Shown: piece after piece, positions 25,682 through 34,376 of the stretch
Layout: every line of letters begins with the position of its first letter
Numbering within the stretch: the stretch's first letter is position 1
NCBI RefSeq assembly: GCF_030124325.1
Contig: NZ_JASKLR010000003.1
Location: forward strand, 62,001 to 126,000
Length of the DNA stretch: 64,000 bases
Direction of reading: 5' to 3'
Source of the DNA: Sinorhizobium sp. 8-89
GTDB taxonomy: Bacteria > Pseudomonadota > Alphaproteobacteria > Rhizobiales > Rhizobiaceae
Made by a program: the position numbers and the translations under genes
The notes under the pieces: generated by a model
The model's input: the letters and a program-made list of their open reading frames with translations, nothing else
The model's database searches: none
What the model was told of the DNA's origin: nothing

Positions 25682-27358
25682 TCAACCCGGCGCCGGCAGC
25701 ACTTCGGAAATCTGCGCTGCATCGCCAATGATCCAGGTTTCGAGCTTCGCCTGACGGCCGCGTAGGCCGATATCGAGCCGCATGTTGCCCTCGAGATCGA
25801 GGCCGGCGCGACGGACGAGTTCCACCGAAACCGCGAGTTCGGCATCATGCTCTTTCGCCAGACCCTCGAGCCGGCTTGCGGTGTTGATCGTATCGCCGAC
25901 CGCCGTCAGCGAGGTCGCCCGGCCATAGCCCATCTCGCCGATGATTGCCGCGCCGGCGTGCAGGCCGATCGCCAGTCGCAGCGGTTGCTCGAGCTCACCT
26001 TGGAATGTCTGATTGAGCGCTCGAACCCCGTTGGACAATCGCACTGCGGCCGCAAGCGATTGAAGGCATGCTTCCTGGAATGGGCTCTTCAACCCAAAGA
26101 TCGCAAACGCGCCGTCGCCGATGAACTTGTCGATCACGCCGCCGGAGCTTTCGACGGCCTCGCCGACCATTTCGAAGTAGCGGTTGAGCAGGAACACCGT
26201 ATCGAAAGGCAGCCTGTGCTCGGCGATGCGGGTAAAGTCACGCAGATCGCAGAAGAGTACGGCGATCCGGCGCTCGCGGCCCTCGCCGTTCTGCTGGGCG
26301 AGCTGCTTCTTTATTCCCAGGCTGTCGGTGTCGAGAATGGGGACGACGGTCACGCTGTGAACCGGGCGGAACTGGCAAGCGAGCCGCACATTGTCGGGCG
26401 CGCCGATCCGGGTCAACGTCGCCAGTTCCGCGGCCTCCGGTGCCGGCTGGCCATCCAGGCCCTGGATGACGCGAACCCTGCACGTCGAGCAGCGGCCACG
26501 TCCACCGCAGACGGAGACATGGGGAATTCCCGCAGCACGGCTCGCCTCGAGAACGCTGAAACCAAGACTGACTGCCGCGACACGGCCGTCGGGATAGCGG
26601 ACGCGAATGCGACCGCGCGCGGGCAGGGCGCGAAGGGCGAATGTGCCGGCGATCAAACCGCCGAAACCGGCGTAGAGCGCCAGGCGGATGTTTTCCATCA
26701 GGGCCGGATCGACCCGCAGTTTCGCCTCGCTCACATAAGCCTTGTCACCATAACCGCCATGTTCGGCATAGTCGCGCTCAAGCGACCGCGCACCGTTGAT
26801 GAAGCCGAGCAGCGCAAAGATCGGGACGAGCAGGGCAATCGTATAGAGCAGGATTTCATAACGGGGAAACCAGGGGCGGCCGCGCATCCAGAACCAGGCG
26901 CCGAGACATCCGTGGCCCCAGGCAAGGAGAAGCGCCGCCGTTTGCCGGGTGGTGTTGATGGAACTCGACCAAAGCGTTCGAAGGATTTCGGGATAAGTGG
27001 CTTCTACCCCGGAGAAGATGGGTTCCACACGGGTGGCGACCACATGCGCCATCAGCACGAAGGGCAGACTGAGGCCGAAGACAATCTTCAACGCTTCACG
27101 GGCGGGCATTCTGAGCGTCTGGCGCCGGTAGAGGCTGTCGAGCGCCATCATGAAATGCAGGAGCAGCGCGCCGTAGAGCAGTATCGTTCCGGGCACGCTG
27201 TGCCAAAGGAGGTTGAACGTCCGCCTTCCAGCTTCCATGGCGTTGATGGAGATGAGGCCGAGCGAATGATTGAAGAAATGGCAGAGGATGAATGTGCCGA
27301 GCACGGCCCCGGAGATCAGGTGTGTCTTCTTGCGTGCACTGGTGGAAAAGATCGTCAA
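25682..27358 (-). CDS. cyaC: Redox-linked membrane adenylate cyclase CyaC
   Basis: A 558-residue class III adenylate cyclase. Residues 1-245 form a six-helix cytochrome-b/SdhC-like anchor with several TM histidines, 250-345 a 2Fe-2S ferredoxin domain (Cys284, Cys290, Cys293, Cys328) and 360-550 the catalytic domain with metal Asp371 (FCDLRDF) and Asp415 (KFIGDGAF). This architecture matches S. meliloti CyaC, described as a redox-regulated cyclase with a quinone-responsive dihaem anchor. It makes cAMP in response to membrane redox state. It lies between rutR (convergent) and preA (same strand), far enough from preA to have its own promoter. Confidence 0.93.
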   Translation of the reverse strand: MTIFSTSARKKTHLISGAVLGTFILCHFFNHSLGLISINAMEAGRRTFNLLWHSVPGTILLYGALLLHFMMALDSLYRRQTLRMPAREALKIVFGLSLPFVLMAHVVATRVEPIFSGVEATYPEILRTLWSSSINTTRQTAALLLAWGHGCLGAWFWMRGRPWFPRYEILLYTIALLVPIFALLGFINGARSLERDYAEHGGYGDKAYVSEAKLRVDPALMENIRLALYAGFGGLIAGTFALRALPARGRIRVRYPDGRVAAVSLGFSVLEASRAAGIPHVSVCGGRGRCSTCRVRVIQGLDGQPAPEAAELATLTRIGAPDNVRLACQFRPVHSVTVVPILDTDSLGIKKQLAQQNGEGRERRIAVLFCDLRDFTRIAEHRLPFDTVFLLNRYFEMVGEAVESSGGVIDKFIGDGAFAIFGLKSPFQEACLQSLAAAVRLSNGVRALNQTFQGELEQPLRLAIGLHAGAAIIGEMGYGRATSLTAVGDTINTASRLEGLAKEHDAELAVSVELVRRAGLDLEGNMRLDIGLRGRQAKLETWIIGDAAQISEVLPAPG

Positions 27359-27586
27359 GCACTCTGCCCGATGTCTGCCGGCTGCGGCCGGCTATTGCTG
27401 ATTACGTCCCTTATTAACCAGATCGCCAGTGCCGACAACTTGCGTTTTCGACACAAACCGTTTCGTTTTCGTGACTCGTGCCCGTGGTTGGGCCATTACT
27501 CGACCGCGTCCGGATTCCGCGATGGGCGGCAACCGCTCGGCGCGTTTGTCGATCACCACCCGGAGCTTTGTCGGTATAAGTTTTGT

Positions 27587-27730
27587 TTACGGCCAGACCG
27601 CGCATGCGCGATAGGCGGGTGCCGCGTAGACCGTCATGCGTCGGTCGGCGACCGTGCGCGCTATGAGGTCTGGATCGCTGTCCGCTGAACCGTTGCAGAT
27701 GGCGAGATCGACAACGGTATTGATCGAGTT
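27587..27730 (-). pseudogene. Remnant of a LysR-family regulator
   Basis: On the minus strand about 45 codons encode NSINTVVDLAICNG, DPDLIARTV and RRMTVYAAPAY, which resemble the effector domain of LysR regulators (the usual pattern is DLAIRIG, SSLIARRL, RRVLVASPAYLARHG). The frame ends at a stop directly after and no HTH or remaining effector domain is seen in any frame nearby. Probably a decayed gene fragment; identification rests on eye matching. Confidence 0.45.
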
Positions 27731-27747
27731 CCAGCGCACGCAAATGC

Positions 27748-27779
27748 GAAGGCCGCCGGGGTCTCTCCCGGCGGCCTTC
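27748..27779 (-). terminator. Hairpin terminator after preA
   Basis: GAAGGCCGCCGGG/CCCGGCGGCCTTC is a perfect 13-bp stem with a 6-nt loop, 19 nt past the preA stop on the minus strand, followed by GCATTTG. Likely the end of the preT-preA transcript. Confidence 0.7.
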
Positions 27780-27797
27780 CGGTTTATCGGCGTTCCG

Positions 27798-29111
27798 TCA
27801 CTCGGCGGCCTGGCGGGCCATCGGATTGTTCGGATGCGTCGTCCAGTTGGCGTAGTTCGGGTCGACCGGCTTGCCGGTACGCTTGTCAAGCGTGCCCGCT
27901 GCGAGCGGTTCCATGGTGATGCAGTTGTCGACCGGACAGACGTTGACGCAGAGATTGCAGCCGACGCATTCCTCCTCGATCACCTCGAAATGACGCACGC
28001 CGTTGACGAACTGGGTGATCGCCTGGTGCGAGGTGTCCTCGCAGGCGATGTGACAGCGGCCGCATTTGATGCAGGCGTCCTGGTCGATCTTCGCCTTGGC
28101 GACGTAGTTGAGGTTGAGATACTGCCAGTCCGTGACGTTGGGCACGGCGCGGCCGCAGATATCGTCGAGCGTGCGGTGGCCTTTGGCGTCCATCCAGTCG
28201 GAAAGGCCGGAGATCATTTCCTGGACGATCTTGAAGCCGTAGGTCATCGCCGCCGTGCAGACCTGCACATTGCCGGCGCCGAGCGCCAGGAATTCGGCCG
28301 CGTCGCGCCAGGTGGTGATGCCGCCGATGCCGGAGATCGGGAGCCCGCGGGTTTCCGGATCGCGGGCAATCTCGGCCACCATGTTGAGCGCAATCGGCTT
28401 GACCGCCGGGCCGCAATAGCCGCCGTGGCTGCCCCGGCCGTCGATCGAGGGCTCCGGTGAGAACGTGTCGAGATTGACCGAGGTGATCGAGTTGATCGTG
28501 TTGATCAGCGAGACGGCGTCGGTCCCGCCCGCGTTGGCGGCGCGGGCAGGCTTGCGGATGTCGGTGATGTTCGGCGTCAGCTTGGTGATCACCGGCATGC
28601 GCGTGTACTGTTTGCACCAGCGCACGACCATCTCGATATATTCCGGCACCTGGCCGACTGCCGATCCCATGCCGCGTTCGGACATGCCGTGCGGACAGCC
28701 GAAGTTGAGTTCGATGCCGTCGGCGCCGGTTTCCTCGACGAGCGGCAGGATCGCCTTCCAGGCATTTTCCTCGCACGGCACCATTATCGAGGCGATGAGC
28801 GCCCGGTCCGGCCAGTTCATCTTCACCTGCTTCATCTCGCGCAGGTTCACATAAAGGTCGCGGTCGGTGATGAGCTCGATATTGTTCAATCCGAGCAGGC
28901 GCCGGTCTGCGCCCCAGATTGCGCCGTAGCGCGGTCCGTTGACGTTGACGACCGGCGGTCCTTCCTCTCCGAGTGTCTTCCAGACGACGCCGCCCCAGCC
29001 GGCCTTGAAGGCGCGTTCGACGTTATAGGCCTTGTCCGTCGGCGGCGCCGAAGCGAGCCAGAACGGGTTCGGGGATTTGATGCCGACAAAATTGTTGCGA
29101 AGATCAGCCAT
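27798..29111 (-). CDS. preA: NAD-dependent dihydropyrimidine dehydrogenase subunit PreA
   Basis: A 437-residue FMN and Fe-S subunit that reduces uracil or thymine to the dihydro form, first step of the reductive pathway. The N-terminal dihydroorotate dehydrogenase-like barrel has IELNFGCPHGMSERGMG and the GIGGITTWRDAAEFLALGA phosphate site. The C-terminal ferredoxin domain has two 4Fe-4S motifs (CIKCGRCHIAC and CVGCNLCVNVC). It lies 30 bp after preT on the same strand; PreA and PreT form the complex. Confidence 0.96.
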   Translation of the reverse strand: MADLRNNFVGIKSPNPFWLASAPPTDKAYNVERAFKAGWGGVVWKTLGEEGPPVVNVNGPRYGAIWGADRRLLGLNNIELITDRDLYVNLREMKQVKMNWPDRALIASIMVPCEENAWKAILPLVEETGADGIELNFGCPHGMSERGMGSAVGQVPEYIEMVVRWCKQYTRMPVITKLTPNITDIRKPARAANAGGTDAVSLINTINSITSVNLDTFSPEPSIDGRGSHGGYCGPAVKPIALNMVAEIARDPETRGLPISGIGGITTWRDAAEFLALGAGNVQVCTAAMTYGFKIVQEMISGLSDWMDAKGHRTLDDICGRAVPNVTDWQYLNLNYVAKAKIDQDACIKCGRCHIACEDTSHQAITQFVNGVRHFEVIEEECVGCNLCVNVCPVDNCITMEPLAAGTLDKRTGKPVDPNYANWTTHPNNPMARQAAE

Positions 29112-29141
29112 TGTTTCGTCCTCTCGATCCTGTTCCGCTCT

Positions 29142-30503
29142 TCACGCGACGGCACTCGCCAGCGGCTGAGCCGCGGCGAAAGCCTTGTCGATCGATTCGG
29201 CGGCATCACGCCCCATGGCGACGGCGGAAACGGTGAGGTCCTCCCCGCCAAGCACGCAGTCGCCGCCCGCCCAGACACTGGCGAGCGACGTGCGGCCTTC
29301 CGCATCGATGATGATGCGTCCGCCCTCCAGCTGAAGTGCGCCGAGGCCAGAGGCTTCGAACGTCTGGCCGATGGCCTTGAAAATCTGGTCGGCTGCGATG
29401 ATACCCGTTTCCCCTGTTGTCGTCAGCTTGCCGTTGTCGAGCGTGGTGTACTCGAGCTCGATGCCGGCGACCCTGCCGTCCTTCAGCGCGATGCGCTTCG
29501 GCTGCAGCCAGTGGCGGATGGTGACGCCCTTGGACGACGCGAGATCCTGCTCGAACTCGGAAGCATTCATCTGCTCCTTTCCGCGGCGATAGCAGATCGT
29601 CACTTCTTCGGCCCCGAGCAGCTTTGCCTGGACGGCCGCATCGATGGCGGTCATGCCGCCGCCGAGCACCACGACCCGGCGGCCGACCGGGATGTCGGCC
29701 TTGGTCTTCGACTGGCGCAAGGCTGCAATGAAGTCGACGGCGTCTTCGACGCCCTCGGCATTCTCGCCTTCGATCCTGAGCGCATTGACACCGGTGAGCC
29801 CGAGGCCGAGGAAGACGGCATCATATTGCTCCGTCAGGTCAGTCAGCGAGAAGTCGCGGCCGAGCGCCTGTCCGTGACGCACCTCGATGCCGCCGATCGA
29901 AAGGACGTAATCGACCTCCTTCTGGGCGAAGTCGTCCACCGACTTATAGGCGGCGATACCATATTCATTGAGGCCGCCGGATTTCTCGCGGGCATCATAG
30001 ATGACGACGTCATGGCCTTTGACCGCAAGCCGATGTGCGCAGGCAAGCCCCGCGGGGCCGGCACCGACCACGGCGACCTTGCGACCGGTCGAGGCGGAGC
30101 GGGCATAGAATTGCTTGTTCTCCTTCATCGCGATGTCGGTCGCGTAACGCTGCAGCCTGCCGATCTCGACCGGCCGCTCCTCGGCCGTGTTGCGCACGCA
30201 GGCCTGCTCGCAGAGCGTTTCGGTGGGACAGACGCGGGCGCACATGCCGCCGAGAATGTTCTGGTCGAAAATCGTTTTCGCCGAGCCGATCGGATTCCCT
30301 GTTGCAATCTGCCGGATGAACATCGGGATGTCGATCGAGGTGGGACAGGCCGTCATGCACGGCGCATCATGACAGAAGTAGCAGCGGTCGGAAGCGACCA
30401 GAGCCTCGTGTTTGTCGAGCGGTGGATGAAGGTCGGAGAAATTGTCTTCGTATTCCTTAAGCGGCAGTCGGCCGCCAAGGATCCCAGATTGCGTCGTTCC
30501 CAT
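29142..30503 (-). CDS. preT: NAD-dependent dihydropyrimidine dehydrogenase subunit PreT
   Basis: A 453-residue flavoprotein related to the GltD small subunit of glutamate synthase. It passes electrons from NADH to PreA. The N-terminal Fe-S region has CYFCHDAPCMTACP and CARVCPTETLCEQAC, then the FAD site VAVVGAGPAGLACAHRLA, a second nucleotide site VVVLGGGMTAIDAA and a C-terminal FAD contact. GGGAG before the ATG at 30503 decides the start; a 14-residue longer form exists. A RutR-like box lies 53-68 bp upstream. Confidence 0.95.
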   Translation of the reverse strand: MGTTQSGILGGRLPLKEYEDNFSDLHPPLDKHEALVASDRCYFCHDAPCMTACPTSIDIPMFIRQIATGNPIGSAKTIFDQNILGGMCARVCPTETLCEQACVRNTAEERPVEIGRLQRYATDIAMKENKQFYARSASTGRKVAVVGAGPAGLACAHRLAVKGHDVVIYDAREKSGGLNEYGIAAYKSVDDFAQKEVDYVLSIGGIEVRHGQALGRDFSLTDLTEQYDAVFLGLGLTGVNALRIEGENAEGVEDAVDFIAALRQSKTKADIPVGRRVVVLGGGMTAIDAAVQAKLLGAEEVTICYRRGKEQMNASEFEQDLASSKGVTIRHWLQPKRIALKDGRVAGIELEYTTLDNGKLTTTGETGIIAADQIFKAIGQTFEASGLGALQLEGGRIIIDAEGRTSLASVWAGGDCVLGGEDLTVSAVAMGRDAAESIDKAFAAAQPLASAVA

Positions 30504-30555
30504 TTTTTGCTCCCAATGTTTCTCAGGATGAGAGAACGGTAACACGCTTTATTTT

Positions 30556-30571
30556 TTTATCAAACGGTAAA
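30556..30571 (-). promoter_or_regulatory. RutR-like operator upstream of preT
   Basis: On the gene strand TTTACCGTTTGATAAA. It agrees with the 24.7-kb box at 13 of 16 positions and shares the TTKACC-N4-GRTAAA form. It lies directly upstream of the preT ribosome site, near the expected promoter. Confidence 0.5.
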
Positions 30572-30628
30572 AGTTTAGTTCGGGAATTCCGAACGCCTTG
30601 AGAATTGAGGCTTTGTCTTCGCGCATCT

Positions 30629-30727
30629 TGCTGCGTGTTGCCCTAAATCTGAGTCGATCGGCGAAATACGCAGCAATTCAAAGCGCTACAGCGACCTTTG
30701 TGCGTCTGAAAAATGCACGGCGCTGCA
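30629..30727 (-). repeat. RIME1-like element, copy 5 (reverse, degenerate)
   Basis: Reverse orientation. CTGCGTGTT/AATACGCAG is an imperfect version of the second palindrome, then CAGCAATTCAAAGCGCTACAG and a decayed first palindrome around TGTGCGTC/TGCACGG. It sits between the preT promoter region and the divergent SorC gene. Confidence 0.55.
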
Positions 30728-30799
30728 GTCGACCTCCACGTTTGTTTGACAGGGTAGGGCAAATAGTGGCAGCAAATCGAAGGGGAAGGAGTCAACCGC

Positions 30800-31753
30800 A
30801 TGGCGCGCAGGCCGGAGACCAATAACAGGCTGGACGATGCTGCCCGGGCTGGCTGGCTATACTATGTCGCCGGTCGGACGCAGGACGAGATCGCGTCGAT
30901 CATGGGCATTTCGCGGCAATCGGCGCAGCGCCTCGTCTCCCTCGCCATGGCCGAGCGGCTAATCAAGGTGCGGCTCGATCATCCGATTGCCGCCTGTCTG
31001 GAGGCGGCCGCCCGGCTCAAGGAAAAATACGAGCTGAAGCACGTCGATGTAGTACCGAGCGATCCGGGCTCGAACTCGATGACCGTCGGCATCGCCGAGG
31101 CCGGCGCGGTGGAGATCGAGCGCTGGCTGAAATCGACGGACCCGGTGGTTCTGGCGATCGGGACGGGGCGGACGCTGAAGGCAACCATCGACCAGCTGCC
31201 CTCGATGGAGTGCCCGCAGCATCGCATTGTCTCGCTGACCGGCAATATCAGGCTCGATGGCTCCGCCGCCTATTACAACGTCATCTTCAGCATGGCGGAT
31301 ACCATCAAGGCGCGCCATTTTCCCATGCCCCTGCCGGTTCTCGTCTCGTCGGCCGAGGAGCGGGAGGTTCTTCACAAGCAGAGCCTGGTGAAACTCGCAC
31401 TCAAGCTCGGCGCGGAGGCCAATGCCGCCTTCGTCGGCGTAGGCGAACTCGGGCCGGACGCACCGCTCTGCGAGGACGGCTTTCTGGCGCGCGAGGAAAT
31501 GGCGCGGCTGATGGCAGCCGGTGCCGCAGGCGAGATCTGCGGCTGGATGTTCGACCACCAGGGCGAACTGCTCGCCGGCAGCATCAACGAGCGCGTCGCC
31601 TCCATTCCGCTGCCGCCGCGCGAGCGCGCGTCGGTCATCGGTATTGCCAAAGGCAAGCGCAAATACCAGGCGCTCCGCGCGGCGCTCAAGGGCCGCATCA
31701 TCAATGGCCTTATCACCGACGAAACCACTGCCGACTTTCTGCTCGGCGCTTGA
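30800..31753 (+). CDS. SorC/DeoR-type sugar-responsive regulator
   Basis: A 317-residue regulator of the SorC family. An N-terminal HTH (about 16-55: AGWLYYVAGRTQDEIASIMGISRQSAQRLVSLA) is followed by a sugar-phosphate-isomerase-like effector domain with LAIGTGRTL, VSLTGNI and the C-terminal GIAKGKRKYQALRAALKGRIINGLITDE. GGAAGGAG lies upstream of the ATG. It precedes the sorbitol/mannitol operon on the same strand and probably controls it through the palindromes at 31.9 kb. The effector is likely a polyol or its phosphate product. Confidence 0.92.
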   Translation: MARRPETNNRLDDAARAGWLYYVAGRTQDEIASIMGISRQSAQRLVSLAMAERLIKVRLDHPIAACLEAAARLKEKYELKHVDVVPSDPGSNSMTVGIAEAGAVEIERWLKSTDPVVLAIGTGRTLKATIDQLPSMECPQHRIVSLTGNIRLDGSAAYYNVIFSMADTIKARHFPMPLPVLVSSAEEREVLHKQSLVKLALKLGAEANAAFVGVGELGPDAPLCEDGFLAREEMARLMAAGAAGEICGWMFDHQGELLAGSINERVASIPLPPRERASVIGIAKGKRKYQALRAALKGRIINGLITDETTADFLLGA

Positions 31754-31917
31754 ATCGGTCGAGATCGACTCGTTCGAAACCTGCCCGGGCGCGCTCGACG
31801 TTTTTAGAACGGCGCGGCGGCGCCGTCGCGGCTGGCGTTCGGACACCCGCTCGATAAAAAATCCATAGCTAAAACAGCTCATTAGAATTTCGCGTGCGTC
31901 GCAGCAACGAATGCGCA

Positions 31918-31946
31918 TTGACATTTTGCGTCAACGGGTGAGTAAT
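31918..31946 (+). promoter_or_regulatory. Predicted smo operon promoter with overlapping palindrome
   Basis: TTGACA (31918-31923), 17-bp spacer, AGTAAT (31941-31946). The -35 is also the left arm of TTGAC-N7-GTCAA (31918-31934), so a repressor bound there would block polymerase. Confidence 0.55.
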
Positions 31947-31972
31947 TGCCCATGAGCAAGGCAAATGCTCAT
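31946..31972. promoter_or_regulatory. Candidate SorC operator (two overlapping inverted repeats)
   Basis: TTGCC-N9-GGCAA (31946-31964) overlaps ATGAGCA-N7-TGCTCAT (31952-31972). Together they cover the predicted start region of the smo operon transcript. The adjacent SorC-type regulator is the likely ligand, by position only. Confidence 0.5.
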
Positions 31973-31992
31973 TTTCTTCTGGGAGGAAGTCG

Positions 31993-33303
31993 ATGAACTT
32001 GAGAACTTTCCTGCTGGGCACATGCTCGGCAGTCGCTTTGGCGGGTCTGGCCCAAGCAGAAACCCTGACCATCGCGACCGTGAACAACGGCGACATGATC
32101 CGGATGCAGAAGCTGACGGATGATTTCACCTCTAAAAATCCGGATATTCAGCTCGAGTGGGTAACGCTCGAGGAAAACGTGCTGCGCCAGCGCGTGACGA
32201 CGGATATCGCCACGAAGGGCGGGCAGTACGACATCATGACGATCGGCACGTATGAAGTGCCGATCTGGGCCAAGCAGGGCTGGCTGCTGCCGCTCGACAA
32301 TCTTGGCGCCGACTACGACGTCGATGACCTGCTGCCGGCGATCCGCAGCGGACTGACGATCGACGGCAAGCTCTATGCCGCGCCCTTCTACGGCGAAAGC
32401 TCGATGGTGATGTACCGCAAGGACCTGTTCGAGAAGGCCGGCCTAACTATGCCGGACGCACCGACCTGGGATTTCATTGCCGAAGCGGCCCGCAAGATCA
32501 CCGACAAGGACAATGAAATCTACGGCATCTGCCTGCGCGGAAAGGCAGGCTGGGGCGAGAACATGGCCTTCCTGACGGCGACCGCGAATGCCTTCGGTGC
32601 GCGCTGGTTCGACGAGAAATGGACGCCGCAGTTCGACCAGCCGGAATGGAAGAACGCACTCGACTTCTACGTCAAGCTGATGAATGACGCAGGCCCGCCC
32701 GGTGCCTCCTCGAACGGCTTCAACGAAAACCTGTCGCTCTTCCAGACCGGCAAGTGCGGCATGTGGATCGACGCGACGGTTGCCGCTTCCTTCGTGACCA
32801 ACCCGAAGGAATCGACGGTTGCCGACAAGGTCGGCTTCGCGCTTGCGCCCGACACCGGGCTCGGCAAGCGCGGCAACTGGCTCTGGGCCTGGAACCTCGC
32901 TGTGCCGGCGGGCACGCAAAAGGCGGACGCGGCGCAGAAGTTCATCGCTTGGGCGACCGGCAAGGACTATCTGAAGCTCGTTGCCGAGAAGGAAGGCTGG
33001 GCAAACGTGCCTCCCGGCACCCGCACCTCTCTCTATGAGAACCCGGAATACCAGAAGGCGGCGCCGTTTGCGAAGATGACGCTCGACTCGATCAACGCGG
33101 CCGACCCGAAGAACCCGGCGGTCAAGCCGGTGCCTTATGTCGGCGTGCAGTTCGTGGCGATTCCGGAATTCCAAGGACTGGGTACGGCTGTCGGCCAGCA
33201 GTTCTCGGCCGCACTTGCCGGTCAGATGAGCGTCGATCAGGCGCTTGCGAGCGCGCAGCAACTGACGACCCGCGAAATGACCAAGGCAGGCTACATCAAG
33301 TAG
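31993..33303 (+). CDS. smoE: Sorbitol/mannitol ABC transporter substrate-binding protein
   Basis: A 436-residue periplasmic binding protein of the extracellular solute-binding family 1 (CUT1 polyol/sugar type). Signal peptide 1-22 (LAQAE). Downstream conserved parts include YDIMTIGTYEVPIWAKQGWL and LYAAPFYGESSMVMYRKD. GGGAGGAAG precedes the ATG. First structural gene of an operon with two permeases, an ATPase, SmoS and MtlK, matching the smo locus described in Rhodobacter and S. meliloti. A stem-loop after the gene probably keeps its mRNA more abundant. Confidence 0.94.
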   Translation: MNLRTFLLGTCSAVALAGLAQAETLTIATVNNGDMIRMQKLTDDFTSKNPDIQLEWVTLEENVLRQRVTTDIATKGGQYDIMTIGTYEVPIWAKQGWLLPLDNLGADYDVDDLLPAIRSGLTIDGKLYAAPFYGESSMVMYRKDLFEKAGLTMPDAPTWDFIAEAARKITDKDNEIYGICLRGKAGWGENMAFLTATANAFGARWFDEKWTPQFDQPEWKNALDFYVKLMNDAGPPGASSNGFNENLSLFQTGKCGMWIDATVAASFVTNPKESTVADKVGFALAPDTGLGKRGNWLWAWNLAVPAGTQKADAAQKFIAWATGKDYLKLVAEKEGWANVPPGTRTSLYENPEYQKAAPFAKMTLDSINAADPKNPAVKPVPYVGVQFVAIPEFQGLGTAVGQQFSAALAGQMSVDQALASAQQLTTREMTKAGYIK

Positions 33304-33367
33304 GGCTCCCAAGGGCCGGGGCGCTGGCCGGAAACGGCTGGTGTCCCGGCAACTCCCAGGGCGGGAG

Positions 33368-33415
33368 GGGAAAGCGTCAGGCGGTTCGTCCGCCCGCTTC
33401 CCGCTCTGTCTTTTT
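33368..33415 (+). terminator. Stem-loop with T-run between smoE and smoF
   Basis: GGGAAAGCG...GGCGG/CCGCC...CGCTTCCC folds into a long hairpin (33368-33403), followed by GCTCTGTCTTTTT. It lies within the 197-bp smoE-smoF gap and probably acts as a partial terminator or 3' protector. Confidence 0.6.
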
Positions 33416-33500
33416 GGATCGACAGCGGGCGCGTCCGGCATGCGCGGCAAACCGCGCAAGCCCTTTCATGGAACAGCGTTGACAATCACAGGGGAACGCC

Positions 33501-34373
33501 ATGGCGACCTTGCACACCCGCTCCGCCGCGCGGCTGATGATCGCGCCTTCGGTGCTTTTGCTTTTGGCCTGGATGATCGTTCCGTTGGCCATGACCATCT
33601 ATTTCTCGCTTCTGCGCTACAATCTGCTGATGCCGGGAATGGAAGAGTTCGCCGGCCTCTCCAACTACACTTATTTCCTGACCGACCCGGCCTTCTTCCA
33701 GGCGATCTTCAATACGCTCGCCATCGTCCTCGGCGTGTTGTTCATCACGGTGGTCGGCGGCATCGCCCTCGCGCTTCTTCTCGACCAGCCGATGTTCGGG
33801 CAGGGGATCGTGCGCATCCTGGTGATCGCGCCCTTCCTGATCATGCCGACCGTTGCGGCGCTGGTCTGGAAAAACATGTTCATGAATCCGGTGAACGGGC
33901 TCTTTGCCTGGGTCGCCAAGCTCGTGGGCCTTCAGCCCTATGACTTTCTCGCAAATGCGCCGCTTGTCTCGATCATCATCATCGTCGCCTGGCAATGGCT
34001 GCCCTTCGCGACTCTCATTCTTCTGACGGCGTTGCAGTCGCTCGACGAGGAGCAGAAGGAGGCCGCGCAGATGGATGGCGCAGGCGCCTGGAGCCGCTTC
34101 TTCTATCTGGTGCTGCCGCATCTTTCTCGTGCGATCACCGTTGTGATCCTGATCCAGACGATCTTCCTGCTCTCGGTCTTCGCCGAGATCCTCGTCACCA
34201 CCAATGGCGGCCCCGGTACGCAAAGCACGAATCTCACCTTCCTCGTCTATGCGCAGGCTCTCCTGCAGTTCGACGTGGGCGGCGCTTCCGCCGGCGGCAT
34301 AATCGCGGTCATCCTCGCCAATATCGTCGCATTCTTCCTGATGCGCATGATCGGCAAGACATTGGAGGCTTGA
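33501..34373 (+). CDS. smoF: Sorbitol/mannitol ABC transporter permease SmoF
   Basis: A 290-residue inner-membrane permease, MalF type, with six TM segments. The EAA coupling loop is EEQKEAAQMDGAGAWSRFFYLVLPHL (about residues 182-207). Together with SmoG it forms the channel of the polyol importer. It begins 197 bp after smoE and ends 3 nt before smoG. Confidence 0.94.
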   Translation: MATLHTRSAARLMIAPSVLLLLAWMIVPLAMTIYFSLLRYNLLMPGMEEFAGLSNYTYFLTDPAFFQAIFNTLAIVLGVLFITVVGGIALALLLDQPMFGQGIVRILVIAPFLIMPTVAALVWKNMFMNPVNGLFAWVAKLVGLQPYDFLANAPLVSIIIIVAWQWLPFATLILLTALQSLDEEQKEAAQMDGAGAWSRFFYLVLPHLSRAITVVILIQTIFLLSVFAEILVTTNGGPGTQSTNLTFLVYAQALLQFDVGGASAGGIIAVILANIVAFFLMRMIGKTLEA

Positions 34374-34376
34374 GCC

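Noticed and set aside
31810-31825. CGGCGC/GCGCCG hairpin after the SorC gene as a terminator
   Set aside because: A short 6-bp stem without a T-run on the plus strand; too weak to call.
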